Counted from the stretch's first letter, positions 33,066 through 41,783 are shown. The stretch is DNA of 64,000 nucleotides from Amycolatopsis sp. (GCF_025464955.1 NZ_JAODNM010000109.1:1-64000), one strand, 5' to 3'. Made by a program: numbers and translations. The notes: a model not told the origin generated them from the sequence alone.

Positions 33066-33144
33066 GGAAGACCTCCGGAGTCGGGGTGGAGAATCGCGAA
33101 CCTACCAACTCCGGCGCTCCCCGCGCTGCCCCCGAAAGCCGGGC

Positions 33145-33217
33145 AACCATCGCAACTCGCCGGCGAGTTGCGATGGTTACGGATGCTAAGTACCGCAACT
33201 CGACGGCGAGTTGCGGT
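33145..33217. repeat. Paired palindromes, including a perfect 34-bp palindrome
   Basis: Core GCAACTCGCCGGCGAGTTGC at 33152-33171, extended by AACCATC/GATGGTT to 33145-33178 without mismatch. The second copy core is 33195-33214, extended by ACC/GGT. Centres are 43 bp apart. Confidence 0.85.
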
Positions 33218-33222
33218 CGGGG

Positions 33223-33660
33223 TCAGCTGCGTTCGGCGAGTGCGACGAACTTCGCCAGGGAGGTTTTCAGGTCACCCTTGAGGGCGCGGCCCACGGCTGA
33301 GCCGATCGGGCCGAACAGGCCCGGTGCGGTGAACTCGGCGTCGATGGAAAAGGCGGACCCGCGCGCGTCGGGCCGGACGGTCAGGGCGAGCGACACCTTC
33401 ACGCCGCCCTTGCCATCCCCCGCGAGGGTGATGAGGGTCGGCGGGTCGAACGTACGGACGGTCCAGTCGATCCGGTTGCGCAGGCCCTTGACCGAGACGA
33501 CCGAGGTCAGTGTGGTGCCGGTGGTGATCTCGGCAGGCAGGTCACCGCGCCAGCCTTCGTGCAGGGACAGCCATTCGCCGAACCCGGACAGGTCGGACGC
33601 CGTCGCCCACGCGATGTCCGGCGTCACCGGCATGGTCGCTTCGACGCTCACCTTGGGCAT
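33223..33660 (-). CDS. SRPBCC (START-like) superfamily protein
   Basis: 145 residues forming a single helix-grip fold of the polyketide-cyclase/dehydrase type (VSVEATMPVTPDIAWATASDL, LHEGWRGDLP, IDWTVRTFDPPTLI). These small cytoplasmic proteins bind hydrophobic ligands. The ligand is unknown. Start ATG at 33658-33660. A palindrome pair lies right after its stop. Confidence 0.8.
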   Translation of the reverse strand: MPKVSVEATMPVTPDIAWATASDLSGFGEWLSLHEGWRGDLPAEITTGTTLTSVVSVKGLRNRIDWTVRTFDPPTLITLAGDGKGGVKVSLALTVRPDARGSAFSIDAEFTAPGLFGPIGSAVGRALKGDLKTSLAKFVALAERS

Positions 33661-33863
33661 CGGTCCTCCAGCTCGTTTCCAGTGTTCTCGGGGACCGTAC
33701 TTGCCCAGGACGCGATTCGCTCGAGACAGGCCGAACAGGGCAGGCACGTCTTGTCAAGGTTTACCGGGATTTTCCCGCCATGCGGATGACGATGCAGCCG
33801 ACGGGATGGACGTGGGATTCTCGGCCGGATAACTGGCATCTCCCTGCGAAAGGCCCTGCTCCC

Positions 33864-34919
33864 GTGCGCATCAACCCGAGACCCCGAATTCTGGCGGCCG
33901 TGCTCGCCGCGACCGCACTGGCCGCCGGGCTCGCCGCCTGCTCGCGGGCGGACAGCGCCACGGCGCCCGCCGCGAACCAGGGTGCCGCGAGCGAGGTCCG
34001 GGTCGGGTACTTCCCCAACGTGACGCACGCCCCCGCGCTGATCGGGGTCAAGAACGGCTACTTCACCCAGGAGCTCGGTACCACGAAGCTGAGCACGCAG
34101 ACGTTCAACGCCGGCCCCGACGAGGTCAACGCGCTGCTCGGCAACTCGCTCGACGTCGCGTTCATCGGTTCCGGCCCGGCGATCAACGCCTTCACCAAGT
34201 CGAAGGGCACCATCCAGCTCGTCGCGGGCGCGGTGTCCGGCGGCGCACAGCTCGTGGTCAAGCCCGGCATCACCTCGCCCGACCAACTCAAGGGCAAGAC
34301 GATCGCCACCCCGCAGCTCGGCAACACCCAGGATGTGTCGCTGAAGAAGTACCTCTCGCAGCAGAAGCTGACCGGCCAGGTCAACATCACCAACCTCGAC
34401 AACGCGAAGACGCTCGCCGCGTTCACCAAGGGCGACGTCGACGGCGGCTGGCTGCCGGAGCCGTGGGCGTCCCGGCTCGTCGACGCCGGCGCGAAGGTGC
34501 TGGTCGACGAGAAGACGCTGTGGCCGAACGGGCAGTTCCCGAGCACCGTGGTGATCGTGCGCAGCGAGTTCCTCCAGCAGCACCCGGACACCGTGCGCGA
34601 GATCCTCGCCGGTGAGCAGAAGGCCATCGACTGGGCCATCGCCAACCCGGCCGACGCGAAGACCGCGGTCAACGCGGAGTTGAAGCAGCTGACCAACAGC
34701 TCACTGAGCCAGGGCGTACTGGACAGGGCGTTCTCCAACATCGCGCTCGGCCTCGACCCGATCGCCGCCGAGTACCCCCAGCTCGCCCAGGACTCGGTGA
34801 CCGCCGGCGTGGTCAAGGACGTCGCAAACCTCAAAGGCTTCGCCGATTTCGGACCGCTGAACGAGGTACTGAAGGCAGCGGGTAAGCCCGCGGTCGAAGC
34901 GCCCGGTCTGACCAAATAG
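33864..34919 (+). CDS. ABC transporter substrate-binding lipoprotein, sulfonate/nitrate/taurine type
   Basis: 351 residues from a GTG at 33864, giving a normal lipoprotein signal peptide with lipobox GLAAC (Cys26). The NMT1/SsuA fold is seen in VGYFPNVTHAPALIGVKNGYF (cited in part), NALLGNSLDVAFIGSGP and WLPEPWASRLVDAG. It captures the ligand outside the membrane and delivers it to the permease. The same frame opens 28 codons earlier at an ATG (33780), but that would put charged sequence before the signal peptide. First gene of a three-gene importer. Confidence 0.85.
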   Translation: MRINPRPRILAAVLAATALAAGLAACSRADSATAPAANQGAASEVRVGYFPNVTHAPALIGVKNGYFTQELGTTKLSTQTFNAGPDEVNALLGNSLDVAFIGSGPAINAFTKSKGTIQLVAGAVSGGAQLVVKPGITSPDQLKGKTIATPQLGNTQDVSLKKYLSQQKLTGQVNITNLDNAKTLAAFTKGDVDGGWLPEPWASRLVDAGAKVLVDEKTLWPNGQFPSTVVIVRSEFLQQHPDTVREILAGEQKAIDWAIANPADAKTAVNAELKQLTNSSLSQGVLDRAFSNIALGLDPIAAEYPQLAQDSVTAGVVKDVANLKGFADFGPLNEVLKAAGKPAVEAPGLTK

Positions 34920-34941
34920 CTTCTGAGAGCAGAGGAACGCG

Positions 34942-35733
34942 ATGAGCGCCACACTCGAAGACTCGCCACGGCTGGCTTCCACCGAGGTAGCGGTGAAGCT
35001 CGACGGCGTGCGCAAGGTGTACGGCCGCGGTGACCGCGCGGTCACCGCGCTGGACGGGCTGGATCTGCGGGTGGCGCCCGGCGAGTTCGTCTGCCTGCTC
35101 GGCGCGTCCGGCTGCGGCAAGAGCACTCTGCTGAACCTGGTCGCCGGGCTGGACAAGCCGTCGGCGGGTTCCATCGAGCTGAACACGTCCCGGCCTGCGG
35201 TGATGTTCCAGGAGGCCGCGTTGATGCCGTGGCTGACCGCCGCCCGCAACGTCGAACTGCCGTTGCGGCTGGCCGGGTTCGGGCGCGCGGACCGGCGTGC
35301 CAAGGCCGCTGAGCTGCTCGAGCTGGTTCGGCTCGGCGGTGTCGGCGCGAAGCGTCCGCACGAGCTTTCCGGCGGGATGCGGCAGCGGGTCGCGCTGGCC
35401 AGGGCACTCGCCGCGACGCTGCGCGTGGACGGCGCCGACGCACCGGCGCTGCTGCTGATGGACGAGCCGTTCGCCGCGCTCGACGCGATCACGCGCGACG
35501 TCATGCAGGGCGAGCTGCTGCGGATCTACCGAAGCACGGGCACAGCGGTCCTGTTCGTCACGCACGATGTGCGCGAGGCCGTCCGCTTGGGCCAGCGTGT
35601 CGTCCTGCTGTCGTCGCGGCCGGGCAAGGTCGTGCGGGAATGGGCCGGGTCGCCGGGGGTCGAGGACGCCGAACTGACCGACGAGATCACGGCACGCCTG
35701 CGAGAGGTGATCAGTTCCCATGCCGCAGGTTGA
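34942..35733 (+). CDS. ABC transporter ATP-binding protein, sulfonate/nitrate type
   Basis: 263 residues. Walker A GASGCGKS (54-61), the Q-loop in MFQEAALMPWLTA, signature LSGGMRQR, Walker B LLLMDEPFAALD and the switch histidine in FVTHDVREA are all intact. The motif VMFQEAALMPWLT is characteristic of SsuB/TauB-like ATPases. It powers the adjacent permease. It begins 22 bp after the binding-protein gene and its end overlaps the permease start by 14 bp. Confidence 0.9.
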   Translation: MSATLEDSPRLASTEVAVKLDGVRKVYGRGDRAVTALDGLDLRVAPGEFVCLLGASGCGKSTLLNLVAGLDKPSAGSIELNTSRPAVMFQEAALMPWLTAARNVELPLRLAGFGRADRRAKAAELLELVRLGGVGAKRPHELSGGMRQRVALARALAATLRVDGADAPALLLMDEPFAALDAITRDVMQGELLRIYRSTGTAVLFVTHDVREAVRLGQRVVLLSSRPGKVVREWAGSPGVEDAELTDEITARLREVISSHAAG

Positions 35734-36598
35734 CGGTTCGACCGATCTTTCCGCGGTCGAAGCGGGGCTCGACGCGCTCGACACACCGGAGGCCCGCGGG
35801 GAACGGCGGTCGAAGCGGTTCCTGCGGACCGCGGTGCCCCCGCTGGTCGCGATCGCGCTGCTGATCGTGGTGTGGCAGGTGCTGTGGGCGGCCGCGCTCT
35901 GGCCCGAGACCTCGCTCCCATCGCCGATTTCGGTGTGGGACGAGTTCGCCGGCACGGTGTCGAACGGCAAGGTCTTCGGGTTCGTCTGGACGTCGGTGCA
36001 CCGTGCTGTCCTCGGGTTCCTCGCCGGTGTCGTGATCGGTGTCCCGCTCGGCCTGCTCGTGGCGAGGGTCCGTGTCGTGCGTGCGGCGATCGGGCCGCTG
36101 CTCGGCGGGCTGCAGAGCCTTCCTTCGGTCGCCTGGGTGCCCGCGGCGATCATCTGGTTCGGCCTCAACGACAGCGCGATCTACTTCGTCGTGCTGCTGG
36201 GCTCGGTCCCGTCGATCGCGAACGGGCTGATCTCGGGTATCGACCAGGTGCCGCCGATCCTGCCGCGCGTCGGCCAGGTCATGGGCGCCGGCAAGCTGGC
36301 GTCGGCGCGGCACATCCTGCTGCCCGCCGCGTTACCGGGCTTCCTCGCCGGGCTGAAGCAGGGCTGGGCGTTCACGTGGCGCTCGCTGATGGCCGCGGAA
36401 CTGATCGCGAACTCGCCGAAACTGGGTGTGGGCCTCGGCACCTATCTCGAAGACGGGTCTTCGTTCAACAACATGCAGGGCGTGATCGCCGCGATCTTCC
36501 TGATCCTGCTGGTGGGCGTGGGTATCGAGCTGATCGTGTTCCGGCCGCTGGAGCGGTTCGTGCTGCGGTCGAGGGGGCTCACCGGGTCCTTCGCGTAG
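35720..36598 (+). CDS. ABC transporter permease, sulfonate/nitrate type
   Basis: 292 residues with about six membrane helices and the permease EAA-type loop GAGKLASARHILLPAALPG. It is the membrane channel of the importer and sits last in the operon. No sulfonate monooxygenase or nitrate reductase gene is adjacent, so the exact substrate is not fixed by context. Confidence 0.9.
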   Translation: MPQVDGSTDLSAVEAGLDALDTPEARGERRSKRFLRTAVPPLVAIALLIVVWQVLWAAALWPETSLPSPISVWDEFAGTVSNGKVFGFVWTSVHRAVLGFLAGVVIGVPLGLLVARVRVVRAAIGPLLGGLQSLPSVAWVPAAIIWFGLNDSAIYFVVLLGSVPSIANGLISGIDQVPPILPRVGQVMGAGKLASARHILLPAALPGFLAGLKQGWAFTWRSLMAAELIANSPKLGVGLGTYLEDGSSFNNMQGVIAAIFLILLVGVGIELIVFRPLERFVLRSRGLTGSFA

Positions 36599-36638
36599 CC
36601 GGATACGGGAACGAATTCGTCACAATGTTCGTTCTCAG

Positions 36639-36673
36639 AACCTACGACTCCGTAAGTTACGGTCCCGTAGGTT
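36639..36673. promoter_or_regulatory. 35-bp perfect dyad operator upstream of the desaturase
   Basis: Arms AACCTACG (36639-36646) and CGTAGGTT (36666-36673) surround an inner palindrome CCGTAAGTTACGG (36650-36662). All share the centre at 36656. The site lies 31 bp before the desaturase ATG. A TetR-type repressor is the likely binder, inferred from site architecture. Confidence 0.7.
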
Positions 36674-36704
36674 GTTGTCGTGCTCCGCTGGAAGGATTGA
36701 CCCG

Positions 36705-37634
36705 ATGCCCTCGTTGGATACCACCGCCCTGATGCTCGAACTCGAGTCGACGGTGGAGGACAACCTCAATCGGCACCTGTCCATCGCCAAGGAATGGATG
36801 CCTCACGAGTACATCCCGTGGAGCGAGGGCAAGGACTTCGCCGACCTCGGCGGGGTGGCGTGGGACCCGGAGCAGTCGCGAGTGACGCCGACAGCGCGGG
36901 TCGCGCTCGAGGTCAACCTGCTCACCGAGGACAACCTCCCCAGCTACCACCGCGAGATCGAGCGCGCGTTCGGCCGCGACGGCGCCTGGGGCACCTGGGT
37001 GCACCGGTGGACCGCCGAGGAGGGCCGTCACGGGATCGCCATCCGCGACTACCTGCTGGTGACCAGGGCGATCGACCCCGTCGAGCTCGAGCGCAACCGC
37101 ATGCTGACGATGGAAGCCGGTTACGACAGCGGGGACAAGCCGCTGCTGCACGTCTTCGCGTACGTGTCGTTCCAGGAGCTCGCGACCCGGATCTCGCATC
37201 GCAACACCGGTCGTTACACCGAGGACCCGTTGTGCGACAAGCTGCTGGCCAGGGTTTCCGCCGACGAGAACCTGCACATGATCTTCTACCGCAACCTTGT
37301 CACCGCGTCGCTCGAGGTTTCGCCGAACGAGATGATGCGCGCGATCACCGACGAGGTCGTCGGCTTCCAGATGCCCGGCAAGATCCTGCCCGGCTTCGTC
37401 CGCAAGGCCGCTGTGATGGCGAAGGCCGGGATCTACGACCTGGTCCTGCACCACGACGACGTCATCTGGCCGCTGCTGCGCTACTGGAAGATCTTCGAGC
37501 TCGAAGGCCTCAACGAGGAAGGCGAGAAGGCTCGCGAGGAGCTTTCGACGTTCCTCGGCGACCTCAAGACGCAGGCCAGCCGCTTCGAAGACCGCCGCAC
37601 CACGCTGCTCGCCCGCGAAGCGGCCCGGGCGTAA
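36705..37634 (+). CDS. Acyl-ACP desaturase (ferritin-like di-iron)
   Basis: 309 residues of soluble acyl-[acyl-carrier-protein] desaturase type. The di-iron ligands are in the two EXXH motifs EEGRH and DENLH, with additional Glu in LLTEDNLPSYH and FQELATRISHR. It would introduce a cis double bond into a saturated acyl-ACP using ferredoxin and oxygen, adjusting membrane fluidity. GGAAGG precedes the ATG at 36705. The palindromic operator upstream suggests repression responding to fatty acids. It is not co-transcribed in an obvious way with the ABC genes before it. Confidence 0.9.
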   Translation: MPSLDTTALMLELESTVEDNLNRHLSIAKEWMPHEYIPWSEGKDFADLGGVAWDPEQSRVTPTARVALEVNLLTEDNLPSYHREIERAFGRDGAWGTWVHRWTAEEGRHGIAIRDYLLVTRAIDPVELERNRMLTMEAGYDSGDKPLLHVFAYVSFQELATRISHRNTGRYTEDPLCDKLLARVSADENLHMIFYRNLVTASLEVSPNEMMRAITDEVVGFQMPGKILPGFVRKAAVMAKAGIYDLVLHHDDVIWPLLRYWKIFELEGLNEEGEKAREELSTFLGDLKTQASRFEDRRTTLLAREAARA

Positions 37635-37672
37635 TCGGCGCGGTCGGGGTCGGGGTGGGCCACAATGGACCT

Positions 37673-38077
37673 ATGAGCCCCGACCTCGACGAGTTGCGGC
37701 GGCTGCGACGGGCCCGCGACCAGATGGACCGCGAGTACGCGCAACCGCTCGACGTGCCTGCGCTCGCCCGCACGGCGCTGATGTCGGCAGGGCACTTCAG
37801 TCGCCGTTTCCGTGATACCTACGGCGAAACTCCGTACTCGTACCTCATGACGCGGCGCATCGAGCGGGCGAAGGCGCTCCTGCGTCGCGGCGATCTGAGC
37901 GTGACGGACGTCTGCTTCGCGGTCGGCTGTACGAGCCTGGGTTCGTTCAGCTCCCGCTTCACCGAACTGGTCGGGCAGACGCCGAGCGCGTATCGCGCCG
38001 GCGACCACGTCGACCTCCGTGTCCTGCCGGGTTGCCACGCGATGGTGCTGACCCGTCCGCGGCGCGGCCGCGAGTGA
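37673..38077 (+). CDS. Small AraC-family regulator
   Basis: 134 residues consisting almost entirely of the two helix-turn-helix motifs (LARTALMSAGHFSRRFRDTYG, cited in part, and VTDVCFAVGCTSLGSFSSRF, then GQTPSAYRA). There is no sensor domain. It lies 39 bp after the desaturase and 53 bp before a VOC-family gene. AraC-HTH-only proteins are often paired with VOC genes, so that gene is a likely target. The longer open frame upstream overlaps the desaturase and is not used. Confidence 0.8.
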   Translation: MSPDLDELRRLRRARDQMDREYAQPLDVPALARTALMSAGHFSRRFRDTYGETPYSYLMTRRIERAKALLRRGDLSVTDVCFAVGCTSLGSFSSRFTELVGQTPSAYRAGDHVDLRVLPGCHAMVLTRPRRGRE

Positions 38078-38129
38078 CAGATCAGTTTCGGAGAAGCATC
38101 CGTCGCCGCGCCTGCCTAGTGTCACGGGT

Positions 38130-38534
38130 ATGACCGTTTCAATCAGCCACGTCCACGTCCTCGTCGACGACCCCGACGCCGCCCTCTCCTTCTACCGCGA
38201 CACGCTCGGCCTGACCGTGCGCAACGAGGTCGCCCAGGACGGCTTCCGCTGGATCACCCTCGTCACCGCCAGCCAGCCCGAGATCATGATCGTGCTCTCG
38301 CAGCCGCACGCCGGCCGCTCCAAGGAAGACGGCGACGCTCTCGCGGCCCTGCTCGCGAAGGGTGAACTGCGCACCGTCCAGTTCAGCGCCGACGACCTTG
38401 ACGCGACCTTCGACAAGGTAGCTGCCTCGCCTGGCGCCGAGGTGCTGCAGGAACCGACCAGCCAGCCCTGGGGCGCCCGCGACGCCGCCGTGCGCGACCC
38501 CGCCGGCAACCTCGTCCGCATTCAACAGAGCTAG
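38130..38534 (+). CDS. VOC-family (glyoxalase/bleomycin-resistance fold) protein
   Basis: 134 residues with two beta-alpha-beta-beta-beta modules (ISHVHVLVDDPDAALSFYRD and DAAVRDPAGNLVRI). Potential metal-binding residues are the first His and late acidic positions. Members include metal enzymes and drug-binding proteins, so the function cannot be assigned. Probably controlled by the preceding AraC-type gene. Confidence 0.8.
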   Translation: MTVSISHVHVLVDDPDAALSFYRDTLGLTVRNEVAQDGFRWITLVTASQPEIMIVLSQPHAGRSKEDGDALAALLAKGELRTVQFSADDLDATFDKVAASPGAEVLQEPTSQPWGARDAAVRDPAGNLVRIQQS

Positions 38535-38571
38535 CCACCCTCGCCTGTCGCCCCCGTTGGCCGTTGCCGCC

Positions 38572-38591
38572 GCAACTCGCCGTCGAGTTGC
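38572..38591. repeat. Single 20-bp palindrome
   Basis: GCAACTCGCCGTCGAGTTGC with flanks CCGCC and GGTGG extending the stem. No partner occurs at the usual 43 bp; a GTGGGACTCG array begins there instead. Confidence 0.8.
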
Positions 38592-38610
38592 GGTGGTGGT
38601 GGAACCGGAT

Positions 38611-38696
38611 GTGGGACTCGGCTCTGTCGGCGTGGGACTCGCTGCCGGTGACTGTGGGACTCGCCGACATGGCCGGGTGCACGCCGCGAGTCCCGC
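38611..38696. repeat. Phased GTGGGACTCGC array, 3 forward plus 1 inverted unit
   Basis: Forward units start at 38611, 38632 and 38654; one inverted unit with a base change (GCGAGTCCCGC) is at 38686. It is a shorter and decayed member of the array family. Confidence 0.75.
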
Positions 38697-38703
38697 ACTC
38701 AGA

Positions 38704-38738
38704 AGTGCCCTCGCTAAGTACTAAGGCAGGGCACTTTT
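38704..38738 (+). terminator. AGTGCCCT/AGGGCACTTTT terminator
   Basis: An 8-bp perfect stem with a 16-base loop followed by TTT. It probably ends the desaturase/AraC/VOC transcripts. Related AGGGCACTTTTG segments recur at 14263, 23318, 22976 and 59228. Confidence 0.6.
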
Positions 38739-38803
38739 GCCAAGAGTGACTTGCGGGTTAGAGGTTGGATGACTGATGGGGCGGGTGGTGAGATGATCGG
38801 GTG

Positions 38804-39727
38804 ATGATCAGCTCGCGTCAGCTCGAGTACTTCCAGGCCGTGGCCAGACAGCTCCACTTCACCCGCGCGGCCGAGACGCTGCATATCGCGCAGCCCGCGT
38901 TGTCGCAGCAGATCCGCAAGCTGGAACGGCAACTCGGGCTGACACTGTTCGAGCGCGACAACCACCGGGTGGCGATCACGCCGGCCGGGACCGCATTGCT
39001 CGCGCACGCCGAGCGGATCCTCTCCGAGCTCACCGCGGTCGAGGAGGAGATGCTTGGCTGGGCCGGCGGCACGCGCGGCCGGATCAGGTTGGGTACCGCC
39101 CGGGGCCTGGCCACGCAGCTGGCGCACCTGCTCGCCGCGTTCTGCGAGATCTACCCGGACGTCGACGTGGAGCTGCGGGAACAGAACACCGACGAGATGG
39201 TGGCGGGCCTGCACGACGGCGAGCTCGACGCGGCCACGGTCGCCGCAATGCCCGCGTTGGACGATGGTCGGCTGGAATCGCACTCGCTCGGGTGCGAACC
39301 GCTGGTCCTCGTCGCCGGGCTCACCTCGCCACTGGCGGGCGAACGGTCGCTGTCGCTCGCCGCGCTCGACGGCGTCGAGCTGGTGCTTTACAGCCCTGGG
39401 TCGGCGGTGCGGGAGATCATCGTGGCGGCATTGAAGACCGCCGACGCGACTCCGCGCGTCCGGTTCGAAACCCGCGGGTACGAGGCTGCCCGCATCCTGG
39501 CCAGTGTCGGTTTGGCGGCGGCCATCATGCCGCGGTCCATCGCCGAACTGCCCGGACCGCCCGTCCATGTCGCGCGTCTCGACCCCGAGCCGTCCTGGAC
39601 GCCCTCGCTGGCGTGGTCCGCGTTACGGCGTCCGGCGCCCGCATTGGCCGCGTTCATCGAGTTCACGATCGCCCATCCTGAGCTCGGTTCCGTCGGTGAT
39701 AATGCAAGTATCTCACCACTAGTCTGA
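38804..39727 (+). CDS. LysR-family transcriptional regulator
   Basis: 307 residues. The N-terminal winged helix (SRQLEYFQAVARQLHFTRAA, ALSQQIRKLERQLG) is classical, and the rest is the periplasmic-binding-like effector domain (RGRIRLGTARGLATQLAHLL). An in-frame GTG directly before the ATG is an alternative start. The CMD/hydrolase fusion gene begins 46 bp downstream on the same strand, so the regulator and the enzyme likely share a transcript. Confidence 0.85.
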   Translation: MISSRQLEYFQAVARQLHFTRAAETLHIAQPALSQQIRKLERQLGLTLFERDNHRVAITPAGTALLAHAERILSELTAVEEEMLGWAGGTRGRIRLGTARGLATQLAHLLAAFCEIYPDVDVELREQNTDEMVAGLHDGELDAATVAAMPALDDGRLESHSLGCEPLVLVAGLTSPLAGERSLSLAALDGVELVLYSPGSAVREIIVAALKTADATPRVRFETRGYEAARILASVGLAAAIMPRSIAELPGPPVHVARLDPEPSWTPSLAWSALRRPAPALAAFIEFTIAHPELGSVGDNASISPLV

Positions 39728-39772
39728 TCATGTCTTGGACTTCTTACCGCAGAATCGGCCATTGTTGAGGGC

Positions 39773-40936
39773 ATGAACCGATACGACCGCGGACAACACG
39801 AGTACCTGGGCCTGATCGGCTCGACCCCCGACTCAAGCCTGGCGGCGGTCAAAGTCCGCTCGCCGCAGCTGTTCGAAACCCTGGTCGAGGTGGGTTTCGG
39901 CGGGCCGATGACCCACTCCGAACTGAGCCGACGCGATCGCGAGCTCGCCACTGTGGCGATGTTGTCGACGCTCGGTGGTGCCGAGCCGCAGCTCGCCGTC
40001 CACACAGCTGCCGCGCTCCGCAACGGCGTCAGCCCGTCCGAGCTGCTGGCGCTCTGCGAGCACGTCGCGCTGTACGCGGGCTTTCCTCGTGGGCTCAACG
40101 CGTTGGCGGCCGTAGACCAGGTGCTGACCGATGCCGGCTTCTCGAAGCCCGCCGCGCTGCAGCGCGTCCGCGTCGCCGACCACGAGACGCAGGTGGCGCA
40201 GCGCGGGGAGAGCGGGCCGGCCGTCGTGCTGCTGCACGCGCTCGGGCTGGACTGGCGGATGTGGGAACCCGTGATGGACCGGCTTTCGGTCGGCCGCCGG
40301 GTGTTCGCTTACGACCTTCGCGGGCACGGCTTCGCCGCCGGTTCGCCTACGCCGCGCAGCATGGATGACACCGCCGCCGACCTTTTCGGCGTGCTCGACG
40401 CGCTCGGTGTCGACAAGGCACACGTCGTCGGCCTGTCCTACGGCGGTGGGATCGCGCAGACCGCGACGGTGAGCCACCCCGAACGGGTGGAGTCGTTGTC
40501 GCTGCTGGCCACGACCGACCACGCTTTCGCCGCGTTCGAAGGCCGCGCCGTCTCGGCGGAGGCCGACGGCATGGACGCTCAGATCGTGCCCTCGCTGACA
40601 CGCTGGTTCACGCCCGAAGCGCTGGCTGTCAACGACTGGGGCGTGCGGTATGCCCGTGAGCTCGTTCGTCGTGGGGTCGTCGCCGATTGGGCAGCCGCTT
40701 GGCGTGCTTTCAAAGACGTCGACGTGCAGGGCAAACTCGGGGACTTCGCGAGCCCGACGCTGGTTCTTGCCGGCGAACGCGACGTCTCCGCGACGCCCGA
40801 GATCATGAGGGGCATCGCCGAACGCATTCCTGGCTCGGTCTACCAGGAGCTTGCCGGCGCTCCGCACATGCTGACGCTCGAAAAGCCCGAACTGGTAGCC
40901 GAAGCGCTCGACCAGTTCCTGCCTTCCGACGAGTGA
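39773..40936 (+). CDS. Carboxymuconolactone decarboxylase-like/alpha-beta hydrolase fusion
   Basis: 387 residues. The N-terminal part (about 20-125) is a CMD/AhpD-like domain (ELSRRDRELATVAMLS, HTAAALRNGVSPSELLAL, YAGFPRGLNAL). The C-terminal part (about 140-387) is an alpha/beta hydrolase like 3-oxoadipate enol-lactonase, with oxyanion LLHALGLD, nucleophile Ser222 in GLSYGGG and histidine in GAPHML. The pair of activities matches two consecutive steps of the protocatechuate/beta-ketoadipate pathway, where fused PcaL is known with the hydrolase first. Here the order is reversed. The N-terminal domain lacks the CXXC of peroxide-reducing AhpD. No other pca gene is nearby. Confidence 0.8.
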   Translation: MNRYDRGQHEYLGLIGSTPDSSLAAVKVRSPQLFETLVEVGFGGPMTHSELSRRDRELATVAMLSTLGGAEPQLAVHTAAALRNGVSPSELLALCEHVALYAGFPRGLNALAAVDQVLTDAGFSKPAALQRVRVADHETQVAQRGESGPAVVLLHALGLDWRMWEPVMDRLSVGRRVFAYDLRGHGFAAGSPTPRSMDDTAADLFGVLDALGVDKAHVVGLSYGGGIAQTATVSHPERVESLSLLATTDHAFAAFEGRAVSAEADGMDAQIVPSLTRWFTPEALAVNDWGVRYARELVRRGVVADWAAAWRAFKDVDVQGKLGDFASPTLVLAGERDVSATPEIMRGIAERIPGSVYQELAGAPHMLTLEKPELVAEALDQFLPSDE

Positions 40937-40941
40937 GAGCC

Positions 40942-40977
40942 TTCCCCGCTGTGGCTTTTCGCGGCCACAGCGGGGAA
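40942..40977. terminator. Perfect 13-bp-stem bidirectional terminator
   Basis: TTCCCCGCTGTGG and CCACAGCGGGGAA around a ten-base loop, between convergent genes whose stops are 45 bp apart. Confidence 0.8.
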
Positions 40978-40981
40978 ATCG

Positions 40982-41590
40982 CTAGGCGGCGGCCTCCCAG
41001 AGCGTCAGGAACGACGAAGCCTCGCTGCGGACCCACGGCTCCATCCGTGCCCGGTCACGGTTGGTCAGCGTGAACTCCTTGGCGCGCCGGACATCCACCA
41101 CCAGCGCCGTCGCACCGGGGCGTAGGTCGTCCATGACCTGCTCCATGCTCCACAGCGCGAGATTCGCCCCGTTGCGGGTCAACGGCTCGTCCTTGAAGTA
41201 CAGCCAGGTGACAAACTCCTGCCCGCTTGCCTTGCGCAGGCCCAGCTGCGGGGAGATGCGCGACTCGAACTGTTTGTGGCGCCAGCGGGATTGGCCGACT
41301 TCGACCACTTCCGGCTTGCGTCGCCCCAGATAACGCAGCCAGCCCTCGGCGACCGCGGTGTAGTGCGGCAACGAGACGGCGTTGGCCTGATCGACCAGCG
41401 CCATCATGGATTCCTTGTCCCGCCCCGATTCGCGCCCCTCCCGAATCGCGCTCGCGGCGCGGCGGTAGAAGTTGAACGCGGCCCGCTGCGGATCCTCGAA
41501 CATGCGGCGGTACCGCCGGACGAACGACATACGCGCCGGGCCCGATCTGATGCTGTAACCAACAAACGTCGGCAGGGTGACATAAGCCAT
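40982..41590 (-). CDS. Conserved actinobacterial protein of unknown function
   Basis: 202 residues, soluble, no signal peptide or recognised domain. It begins MAYVTLPTFVGYSIRSGP and is rich in Arg and Trp/Tyr, with blocks such as WLRYLGRRKPEVVEVG and LALWSMEQVMDDLRPG. The regular helical pattern and a C-terminal strand/helix region (ATALVVDVRRAKEFTL) suggest a compact globular fold. AAAGG lies upstream of the ATG. It is single, between two strong hairpins, so it is transcribed alone. Confidence 0.65.
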   Translation of the reverse strand: MAYVTLPTFVGYSIRSGPARMSFVRRYRRMFEDPQRAAFNFYRRAASAIREGRESGRDKESMMALVDQANAVSLPHYTAVAEGWLRYLGRRKPEVVEVGQSRWRHKQFESRISPQLGLRKASGQEFVTWLYFKDEPLTRNGANLALWSMEQVMDDLRPGATALVVDVRRAKEFTLTNRDRARMEPWVRSEASSFLTLWEAAA

Positions 41591-41715
41591 TGAGCTGCCT
41601 TTCCCAGTCCCCACGTCGCGCGCGACCACACGCGACACCCCAAACCCTACGGCCGCCCACCGACAAAAACGCGCCCATTCGGAGAGGTCTCCGGCTGGGG
41701 TTGCACCGCCGAAAC

Positions 41716-41766
41716 GACTCAAGGGACCCCTGGTACGAATGATTCGTACCAAGGGTCCCCTGAGTC
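41716..41766 (-). terminator. Long hairpin after the DEAD-box helicase
   Basis: GACTCAAGGGACCCCTGG and its near-complement CCAAGGGTCCCCTGAGTC, with a central GTACGAAT/ATTCGTAC palindrome. It starts 17 bp after the helicase stop. Confidence 0.75.
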
Positions 41767-41783
41767 AGCTGGGCTGGAGTGAG

